From assembly GCF_009604375.1 (NCBI RefSeq), contig NZ_WEGH01000005.1, forward strand, positions 1 through 64,000: a DNA stretch of 64,000 nt, read 5' to 3'. Under the pieces are notes generated by a model. That model worked only from the letters and a program-made list of their open reading frames with translations, did no database searches and was not told the origin of the DNA. The stretch is from Actinomadura macrotermitis. Its GTDB lineage: Bacteria > Actinomycetota > Actinomycetes > Streptosporangiales > Streptosporangiaceae. This document shows positions 42,911-49,784 of the stretch, one piece after another (positions within the stretch are counted from its first letter, which is position 1; every line of letters begins with the position of its first letter). Made by a program: the position numbers and the translations under genes.

Positions 42911-43576
42911 TCACCAGCCGCGCTTGCGCCATTCGGGGAGCGAGGGGCGCTCGCGGCCGAGTGTGGAGTCCTTGCCGTGCCCGGGGTAGAACCAGGTCGC
43001 GTCGGGCAGCCGGTCGAAGACCCGCTCCTGCACGTCGGCCAGCAGCTGCGCGAACAGCGTCGGGTCGCCCCAGGTGTTGCCGACGCCGCCCGGGAACAGG
43101 CTGTCGCCGGTGAACAGGTGCGGCCGGTCGGCGAGCTCGCCGCCGGCGTCGTACAGCAGCGCGATCGAGCCGGGCGTGTGCCCGCGCAGATGAACGACCT
43201 CCAGTGACGCCCGCCCCACCCGGACGGTGTCGCCGTGCTCGACCGGGTGCGCCACCGGCAGCGGCAGCGCCCCCGCGTCGTGCGGATGCGCCGTCAGCGG
43301 CGCGCCGGTCGCCTCGGCGACCTCGGCCAGCGCCATCCAGTGGTCCTGGTGGCGGTGCGTGGTCACGATCCGGGTGAGCGGGCCGTCTCCGATCAGCTCC
43401 AGCAGGCGCGGCGCGTCGTTGGCCGCGTCGATGAGGAGCTGATCCCCGGTCGCCGTGCACCGCAGCAGGTAGGCGTTGTTGTCGTAGGGGCCGACCGACG
43501 CCTTGGCGATCGTCAGGCCGGGCAGTTCGCGGACGTCGGCCCGGCCGCCGGGCTCGACGTTTCCGGTGTAGCTCAT
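42911..43576 (-). CDS. MBL-fold metallo-hydrolase
   Basis: The product is a 221-residue glyoxalase II-like hydrolase. The metal motif TTHRHQDHW lies near residues 73-81, followed by HLRGHTPGSIALLY, FTGDSLFPGGVGNTWG and YPGHGKDS. In many actinobacteria this gene adjoins uvrA; here it is separated from uvrA by the Crp-STAND cassette. It probably hydrolyses a thioester, perhaps of mycothiol. GGGGAGG precedes ATG 43576. Confidence 0.88.
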   Translation of the reverse strand: MSYTGNVEPGGRADVRELPGLTIAKASVGPYDNNAYLLRCTATGDQLLIDAANDAPRLLELIGDGPLTRIVTTHRHQDHWMALAEVAEATGAPLTAHPHDAGALPLPVAHPVEHGDTVRVGRASLEVVHLRGHTPGSIALLYDAGGELADRPHLFTGDSLFPGGVGNTWGDPTLFAQLLADVQERVFDRLPDATWFYPGHGKDSTLGRERPSLPEWRKRGW

Positions 43577-43757
43577 GCGACCTCCCCATCGGTGGTCCGC
43601 CCATCCTTCCCCATCGGCCGGGCGGGCGCCGGATGCGTCATCAGACTCACTCCATCCGTGTCCTTTCTGACGGACGCGGCCGCCGCGCCGATCCACGATG
43701 AGAGCAGGCGGCGCAGCAGGGGCCGCCGGATCTGGCCGGAAGGACGGTGACGCCTTG

Positions 43758-44246
43758 GTGACAGCATTCCGCCCCGGACCGCGGGCGGACGACGGGCCCG
43801 GGGACCTGCTCGGGCACGCCTGCGCGCTGGTCCGGCTCTGCGCGCGGGACGCGATGATCGCCGCGACGCTGCTCGCGCTGGTGGTCGTCGGCGTGACCGC
43901 GCAGCTGGCCGCGGGCCGCACCGGCGTCCTCGCGCTGGTGTCGCTGACCGTCGTCGGCGCCGCGTTCAGCGTCGCGGCCTCGTGCGTGCTGCGCGCCCGC
44001 CGCACCCTGGTCACCGCGCTCGGCGCGGTCCGCGGCCGGACCGGCGCGCCGCTCGACCCGGGCGTCCCCTGGACCCCGTTCGCGCTCGGCACCGCCCTGG
44101 ACAACGGCGTCCGCGACGTGGAGCTGCGGCGGCTGCTGGCCGCCGCGCACCGCTGCTGCGAGCTGTCCTGGCAGGCGGTGAACTGGGCGGTGATCACCAG
44201 CGGGCTGTGCCTGCTCTGGACGGCGCTCGCCGGATCGGCCGGGTGA
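43758..44246 (+). CDS. Small membrane protein of the Crp-STAND operon
   Basis: No family is recognised. The 162-residue protein has two clear N-terminal membrane helices (about 34-54 and 57-78), a loop of about 55 residues, and a probable third helix at the C-terminus (WAVITSGLCLLWTALAG). GTG 43758 is chosen over TTG 43755; GGAAGG lies about 14 bases upstream. Its TGA ends 6 bp before the GTG of the Crp-STAND gene, so the two are almost certainly co-transcribed. It may be a membrane partner for that sensor. Confidence 0.75.
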   Translation: MTAFRPGPRADDGPGDLLGHACALVRLCARDAMIAATLLALVVVGVTAQLAAGRTGVLALVSLTVVGAAFSVAASCVLRARRTLVTALGAVRGRTGAPLDPGVPWTPFALGTALDNGVRDVELRRLLAAAHRCCELSWQAVNWAVITSGLCLLWTALAGSAG

Positions 44247-44252
44247 GCGCCC

Positions 44253-47200
44253 GTGCGCGATGACCCGGTGCCCGACCTCGGCGCGCCCGCGGGCAGCTTC
44301 TGGTCGCTGCTCACCCCCGCCGGGCGGGAGGCGCTGCGCGCCATGGGCCGCCGCACCGACATCCCGCCCGGCGGCATGCTCTGCCACCAGGGCGTCACCC
44401 CCGCCGGCGTGCACGTGGTGTTCCGCGGCCGCGCCACCGGCAACGTGGTCGCCAAGGAGTTCGTGCTGTCCAGCGAGGGCGACGAGTCGATCATCGAGCT
44501 GTTCGGCGGCGGCGACCTGGTCGGCGGCCTGGCCCCCTGGGGGCATCCCCAGCGCGGGTCGGTCCAGGCGCTGGACCACCTGGTCGCGCTGCGCATCGAC
44601 CGCCGCCAGTTCGGCGGGCTGCTGGCCGCCAGCCCGCAGGTCGCCGAGGCGATGATGTGCGCGTTCGCGAGCGCCGCCGAGCTCGCCGGGCGGCGCGCCG
44701 CGGTCGCCTCGGCCGAGCACCCGCAGCGCCTGGCCTACCACCTGCTGGAGCTGGCGCACCGGTTCGGCGAGCGGTCCGGCGACCAGGTGCGCGTCCCGAT
44801 GCGCCTCAGCCAGGCCGAGCTGGCGAACTGGTCGGGGATCTCCCGCGAGACGCTGGTGCGCTGCTTCCGGCGGTGGCGGGCCCGCGGCGTCCTGGACCGC
44901 GCGGTGCGGCCGCTCACCGTCCTGGACACCGGGGGCCTGCGCCGCGCCGCCAGCCCGTGGGGCGAGGAGTGGCCGGACGGCTCCGCGGACGCCGCCCCGC
45001 CCGCGCCCCGCGCCGGCCTCGCCGCCCGGGCGCCGGTCCCGATCGACACCCCGGCCGCGCCGCTGCGGCGGCTGCCCGCCGACAAGCCGTTCTTCACCGG
45101 CCGCGCCGTCAGCCTCGGCAAGCTCGACATGGTGCTGGCGCAGGCCGCGCGGCCGCGCGGCGTCGTCATCCAGGGCATGCCCGGCGTCGGCAAGACCACC
45201 CTGGCGCTGCACTGGGCGCACCGGACCGCGGACCGCTTCCCCGACGGCGTCGTCTTCACCGACCTGCGCGGCGACGCGCGCGGCCCCGGCCCCGCCACCC
45301 CCGCCGAGGCGATGGGGCAGGTGCTGCGCGGGCTCGGCGTCCCCGGCGACCAGCTGCCGCGCGCCGAGGACGAGCTGGCCGCGCAGTGCCGGTCGCTGCT
45401 GGCCGGCCGCCGGATGCTGCTGATCCTGGACAACGCCGCCGACGCCGCGCAGATCCGGCCGCTGGTGGCGGCCGTCGACGCCGGGCTGGTGCTGGTGACC
45501 AGCCGGTGGCGGCTGCCGGCGCTGCCCGAGGGCGCCGACGTGCGCACCCTGGAGCTGCGCGAGATGGCGCCCGGCGAGGCCGTCGACCTCCTCGCCGCGG
45601 TGCTCGGCCCCGGCGACCGCCGGGTGCGCGACGAGCGCGACGCCGCCGTCCGGCTCGCGCAGGAGTGCGGGCTGCTGCCGCTCGCCCTCGCCGTCATGGC
45701 CGGGCGGCTCGCCGACGACCCCGGCGCGTCGATCGCGGGCACCGTCCGGGAGCTGGCCGGCCGCCCCACCTCCGGGTCGCCGGTCCTGCACGGCGTGCTC
45801 AGCCTGGCCTTCGACGTCGCCTACCGGGCGCTGCGCCGCGACCAGCGCGCGGCGTTCCGCCGGCTCGGCCTGATCGCCGGGCCCGACTTCACCCCGAGCG
45901 CGCTCGCCGCGCTCGCCGGCCTGCCGGGCGAGGAGGCCCGCGAGTGCCTGGACGGGCTGCGGCAGGCCTACCTGGTGCAGGGCGTCGGGCCCGGCCGCTA
46001 CCGGATGCACGACCTGCTGCGCGAGTTCGCCCGCGAACGCTGCCTCGCCGAGGACCTGGACAGCGAGCGGCTCGCCGCGCAGCGCCGGCTGCTCGCCGGC
46101 TACCTGGCCGAGGCCCGCGCCGCCGGCGCCGAACTCGGCGGGCGCCGCCGCCCCACCCTGGAGGGGCGGCCGCCGGAGCAGGCCGCGCCGCCCGCCGCAG
46201 GGGCGCGGGCGGCCGCGGTCGCCTGGTTCGAGGCCGAGCGCCGCAACCTGGTCGCCGCGGTCCACCAGGCGGCCCGCCTCGGCCTGCACCGCACCTGCTG
46301 GGAGCTGGCCGACGCCCTGTTCGACTTCCAGGAGTTCCGCCGCTACGGCGACGACAACGTCGCCGTCCACCTGGCCGGGCTGCGCGCCGCCCGGGCCGAG
46401 GAGGACTGGTCCGCCGCCGCCGTCATGCTGCACGCCCTGGCGGTGCTGCACGTCCACCTCGGCCGCCCCCTGCAGGCCATCGGCTACGGCGAGGACGCCC
46501 GGCGCGGGTTCCGCTCGGTGCGCCCGCCCGATCGGTACGGCGAGGCCGTCACTCTCGCCACCCTCGCCGACGTGCACGTCGCCCTCAACCGCTACCCGAC
46601 CGCGATCGAGCAGGCCCACCGCTCCCTGGAGCTGCACCGCGGGCTCGGCGACGCGGGCGGCGTCGCCCGCGGCCACGAGACCCTCGCCCGGGTGCACCTG
46701 GCCCTCGCCGACTACCCGCCGGCCGAGCGGCACGCCCGCCAGGCGCTGGACCTGCGCCGCGACACCGGCGACCAGCCCGGCATCGCCGAGTCCCTGCTGA
46801 CCCTGGCCCAGGTGCAGCGCCGCCGCGGCGCCGTCGCCCAGGCCGCCCGGTACGGGCTGGAGGCGCTGGCGATCCGCCAGGAGCTCGCCGACCGCTACGG
46901 CACCGCCCGCGCCCTCACCGAGCTCGCCCGCATGCACGCCCTGCTCGGCATGCGCGACCTGGCCCAGCGCGACGCCGAGCAGGCGCTGCGCACCTACCGG
47001 ATGATCGGCGCCCGGCACGGCGAGGCCCGCACCCTCACCACCCTCGGCCGGCTGATGAGCGACGCGGCCCGCTTCGCCGAGGCGTTCACCTACTGCGAGC
47101 AGGCGCTCGGCCTGCACCGCGACACCGGCGACCGGCACGGCGAGGCCGAGACGCTCGCCGAGATCGGCATCGCGCACTGGCGGCTCGGCCGGTACCGCGA

Positions 47201-48041
47201 GGCCCGCGAGCGCCTCGGCCGCGCCCTGGAGATCCGCCGCGAGATCGGCGACCAGCACGGCGAGGCGCACGACCTGGAGCACCTGTCGATGGTCATGCGC
47301 CGGCTGGAGCGCCACCAGGAGGCGTTCGTCCTCGGCCTGGAGGCGCTGGACCTGTGGCACCGGCTCGGCGCCAAGGCGGGCATGGCCGGCACCCTCGGCA
47401 GCCTGGCCCGCACCTACCTGCGGCTCGGCCTGCACGCCGAGGCCGAGCGCGCCGCCGGGCAGGCGCTGGCCATCCGCCAGGAGATCGGCGACTGGTACGG
47501 GCGCGGCATCGGCCTGGACACCTACGCGGCGGTGCTGCGCCGCAGCGGCCGCCCGGCCGAGGCGCTGCGGCTGGAACTGCAGGCGCTGCGGCTGCTCCGC
47601 GACGTCGGCGACCGGCACGGCGAGGGCACCGCCCTGGTCCACCTCGCCGACATCCACCTGGACCTGGACGACGCCGAGGCCGCGCTGCGGACCGGGCAGC
47701 GCGCCCTGGACCTGGCCGCCGAGCTCGGCGACACCCGCGAGCAGGCCATCGCCCGGCACGTCATGGGCCGCGCCTGCCAGCGCCTCGGCCGGCACGCCCC
47801 GGCCGCCGCGCAGTTCCTCGCCGAGATCGACGTCCGCCGCGACATGGGCGACCACCACGGCCAGCGCGCCGCACTGGAGCGGCTGCGCGAGTCGTGCCTG
47901 GCGGACGGCGACCACGACGCCGCCGCCGACTGCGCCCGCCGCGTCCACGCCCTCGACCGGTGGCTCGGCTCGGAGAACAGCGAACCGGATGAAGCGGACT
48001 CCGGTCCGGTGAGCGCGACGGAGGTGCCCGCCGGCCGGTGA
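44253..48041 (+). CDS. Crp/Fnr-NB-ARC-TPR fusion (STAND regulator)
   Basis: The 1262-residue protein has a rare domain order. Residues 15-150 form a cNMP-binding-type beta-roll, and 155-215 a Crp-type winged helix (RLSQAELANWSGISRETLVRC). After a Pro/Ala linker, an NB-ARC ATPase spans 275-600. Its Walker A GMPGVGKTT is at 308-316, Walker B MLLILDNAADAA at about 388, LVTSRW at 414-419, GLLPLA at 473-478, and MHD at 585-587. Residues 690-1225 hold about 13-14 TPRs of the HGEA..L..L...Y pattern. AfsR-type STAND regulators have SARP-NB-ARC-TPR; here a Crp module replaces SARP. The phosphate-binding cassette is degenerate (LVGGLAPWGHPQRGS: the usual Glu is Gly92, Arg101 kept), so cAMP binding is doubtful. 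It is probably an ATP-switched transcription factor. Confidence 0.9.
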   Translation: MRDDPVPDLGAPAGSFWSLLTPAGREALRAMGRRTDIPPGGMLCHQGVTPAGVHVVFRGRATGNVVAKEFVLSSEGDESIIELFGGGDLVGGLAPWGHPQRGSVQALDHLVALRIDRRQFGGLLAASPQVAEAMMCAFASAAELAGRRAAVASAEHPQRLAYHLLELAHRFGERSGDQVRVPMRLSQAELANWSGISRETLVRCFRRWRARGVLDRAVRPLTVLDTGGLRRAASPWGEEWPDGSADAAPPAPRAGLAARAPVPIDTPAAPLRRLPADKPFFTGRAVSLGKLDMVLAQAARPRGVVIQGMPGVGKTTLALHWAHRTADRFPDGVVFTDLRGDARGPGPATPAEAMGQVLRGLGVPGDQLPRAEDELAAQCRSLLAGRRMLLILDNAADAAQIRPLVAAVDAGLVLVTSRWRLPALPEGADVRTLELREMAPGEAVDLLAAVLGPGDRRVRDERDAAVRLAQECGLLPLALAVMAGRLADDPGASIAGTVRELAGRPTSGSPVLHGVLSLAFDVAYRALRRDQRAAFRRLGLIAGPDFTPSALAALAGLPGEEARECLDGLRQAYLVQGVGPGRYRMHDLLREFARERCLAEDLDSERLAAQRRLLAGYLAEARAAGAELGGRRRPTLEGRPPEQAAPPAAGARAAAVAWFEAERRNLVAAVHQAARLGLHRTCWELADALFDFQEFRRYGDDNVAVHLAGLRAARAEEDWSAAAVMLHALAVLHVHLGRPLQAIGYGEDARRGFRSVRPPDRYGEAVTLATLADVHVALNRYPTAIEQAHRSLELHRGLGDAGGVARGHETLARVHLALADYPPAERHARQALDLRRDTGDQPGIAESLLTLAQVQRRRGAVAQAARYGLEALAIRQELADRYGTARALTELARMHALLGMRDLAQRDAEQALRTYRMIGARHGEARTLTTLGRLMSDAARFAEAFTYCEQALGLHRDTGDRHGEAETLAEIGIAHWRLGRYREARERLGRALEIRREIGDQHGEAHDLEHLSMVMRRLERHQEAFVLGLEALDLWHRLGAKAGMAGTLGSLARTYLRLGLHAEAERAAGQALAIRQEIGDWYGRGIGLDTYAAVLRRSGRPAEALRLELQALRLLRDVGDRHGEGTALVHLADIHLDLDDAEAALRTGQRALDLAAELGDTREQAIARHVMGRACQRLGRHAPAAAQFLAEIDVRRDMGDHHGQRAALERLRESCLADGDHDAAADCARRVHALDRWLGSENSEPDEADSGPVSATEVPAGR

Positions 48042-48114
48042 TCCGGTAGGACCAATGTGACGTCGTACGCAGTCCAGCGCCGTACTGCCGAGTTCACTCG
48101 ACCCGGGAGGCGGT

Positions 48115-48783
48115 ATGACCGGCAGCCGATTCTGGGACGCGCTGCCCGCGCGCGCCCGCACGGCCCTGGAGAAGGCCGGCGCCATCGTGATGATCAGGCC
48201 GGGGGCGCTCCTGCTCATGGAGCACACCTCGACCGCGCCGGTCTACGTGCTGCGCGCCGGCCACGTGAAGGTGTGGGTGGACCGCGGCGGCGAGCACGCC
48301 ATCCTGGACGTGCTCGGCCCCGGCGACGTGGTGGGGGAGCTGGAGGCGGTCGACGGCCGCCCCCGGCACGCCAGCGTCGAGGCCCTCACCGCGGTGGAGG
48401 CGCTGGTGCTGCCCGCCGCGCGCTTCCGCGCCGTGCTGGAGGAGCACCCCGGCGCCGTCTGGGCGCTCGCCGGGGTGCTCGCCGAGCGGCTGCGCGACGC
48501 CAACGGGCTGCGCGTCGCGCACTTCCCCGACGAGCCGGCCCGCCGGCTGGCGGGGCGGCTGCTGCGGCTGGCCACCCGGTTCGGCGTCCCGCTGCCCGGC
48601 GGCGGCACCGAGGCGCGGGTCCCGGTCTGCCGCCAGGACCTCGGCCGCTGGGCCGGGATGGGCCGCGGCAAGGTTGCCCGGATCCTGGCCGAGGACCTGC
48701 GCGGCGGCGTCGTGGTCGACCGCGGCGCCGTCACCGTCCGCTCGGTGGACGACCTGCGCAGCCTCGCCGGGGAGCCGCCCTAG
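48115..48783 (+). CDS. Crp/Fnr family transcription regulator
   Basis: The product is a 222-residue Crp/Fnr protein: a cNMP-binding beta-roll (residues 10-120), dimer helix, and a C-terminal winged helix (VCRQDLGRWAGMGRGKVARILAEDL). The phosphate-binding cassette VVGELEAVDGRPRHAS (72-87) keeps both key residues, Glu75 and Arg84, so binding of cAMP or cGMP is plausible. It lies 73 bp after the Crp-STAND gene with its own GGGAGG site. It may be the DNA-binding partner or a second input of the same circuit. Its stop overlaps the convergent isomerase-family gene by 2 bp. Confidence 0.88.
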   Translation: MTGSRFWDALPARARTALEKAGAIVMIRPGALLLMEHTSTAPVYVLRAGHVKVWVDRGGEHAILDVLGPGDVVGELEAVDGRPRHASVEALTAVEALVLPAARFRAVLEEHPGAVWALAGVLAERLRDANGLRVAHFPDEPARRLAGRLLRLATRFGVPLPGGGTEARVPVCRQDLGRWAGMGRGKVARILAEDLRGGVVVDRGAVTVRSVDDLRSLAGEPP

Positions 48784-49484
48784 AAGCCGCCCGGCTCGGC
48801 CGGCCACGGCGGCGGGGCGGGCAGCGGGCCGTCCGCGTCCAGCTCCGCGCCGTCCGTGCGGCCGCTCAGCCAGCCGAGCAGCGCCCGCGCCGAACCGGTG
48901 ATCACCGGGCCCTCGCCGGCGGTCTCGCCGGTGTCGGCCGCCACGATCCGGTACTCCTGCAGCGTCGTCCGGCCGTGCAGGGTGTCGGCCAGCGCCCACC
49001 GCACGTAGGGGTCGGGCCAGTCCGCCGGGCCGTACCCCGCCACGAGGTCCACGTGGTGGGCCTCCACCTCGTGCCAGCGCCGGAACAGCGTGTACCAGGC
49101 CGGGTGGGGCCAGCCGAGCATCGCCTGCACCGGCGCCTCCCAGGCGTCCTCGGGGAGGGCACGGGCCAGCTCGGCGAACCGGGCCGCCGAGGCGCGCACG
49201 TCCTCCACCAGCTCCGGGACGCTCCGGGCGGCGCCCTCCTCGATGTCGGCGTTGCGCTGCTCCAGGCTCGGGTACTGCGGGATCTCCCGCCCGGTCCGCG
49301 CCCACTCCAGCAGGTTCCACAGGGAGTCGGCGTTGCGCGCGATGTGCGCCGCGACGTGCCCCCGCGTCCAGTCCGGCAGCGCGGAGGGCTCGCGCAGCCG
49401 CGCGTCGTCCAGCCCGCCCAGCGTCGCCAGGAGCCGTTCGGTGCCCGCTTCGATATGTGTGAGGACCGTACGCCGGTCGTCCAT
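48780..49484 (-). CDS. Maleylpyruvate isomerase-family, mycothiol-dependent enzyme
   Basis: The product is a 234-residue protein of the DinB-like maleylpyruvate isomerase family (TIGR03083 type). The N-terminal helical bundle has the DWTRGHVAAHIARNADSL motif with His residues that bind metal. A further His cluster is in FRRWHEVEAHHVDL, and a C-terminal SCP2-like domain ends the protein. Members use mycothiol as cofactor; the substrate here is unknown. ATG 49484 (MDDRRTV) has AAGGA about 9 bases upstream, so it is preferred over ATG 49502. Confidence 0.85.
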   Translation of the reverse strand: MDDRRTVLTHIEAGTERLLATLGGLDDARLREPSALPDWTRGHVAAHIARNADSLWNLLEWARTGREIPQYPSLEQRNADIEEGAARSVPELVEDVRASAARFAELARALPEDAWEAPVQAMLGWPHPAWYTLFRRWHEVEAHHVDLVAGYGPADWPDPYVRWALADTLHGRTTLQEYRIVAADTGETAGEGPVITGSARALLGWLSGRTDGAELDADGPLPAPPPWPAEPGGF

Positions 49485-49600
49485 GCCCACCGTCCTTTCC
49501 ATGGCTCCGATCCTGGCCCATACGGCGGGACCGTGCCCAGGACGGGGGAGCGCGCCGGCCCGGTTCCGGCGCGGCCGGGCGTTTCGGTGGCGGGCGATCT

Positions 49601-49616
49601 TCGAACACGTGTACGG
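49601..49616 (+). promoter_or_regulatory. Candidate SOS (LexA) box upstream of uvrA
   Basis: TCGAACACGTGTACGG has a perfect left half (TCGAAC), the four-base spacer, and a right half matching GTTCGA at four of six positions. It lies 168 bp before the uvrA start in the 300-bp divergent region 49485-49784, which otherwise holds only a possible TAGCCT -10 element at 49724-49729 and no gene. Confidence 0.6.
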
Positions 49617-49784
49617 TTCCGGAGTGGTCGGGCGCCTCTTCCGGGACGGGCGGGGCGACGGCGAAATGCGGCGCGGCCCGCCGTCGTTATGAGACGCAGA
49701 GGGATTTCGTCGTACCCCATCTCTAGCCTGTGACCGGACGGACGTCCCGTCGCCACCCACCCAGAACAGGAACCAGAGAACGCT

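Noticed and set aside
48055..48075. CRP-type operator between the fusion and the stand-alone Crp gene
   Set aside because: Only one TGTGA half-site is present without a matching TCACA half at the right distance.
43647..48227. 1526-residue minus-strand frame opposite the Crp-STAND gene
   Set aside because: Pure antisense shadow rich in Gly/Ala/Leu/Gln, no domain; the plus strand carries intact Crp, NB-ARC and TPR motifs.
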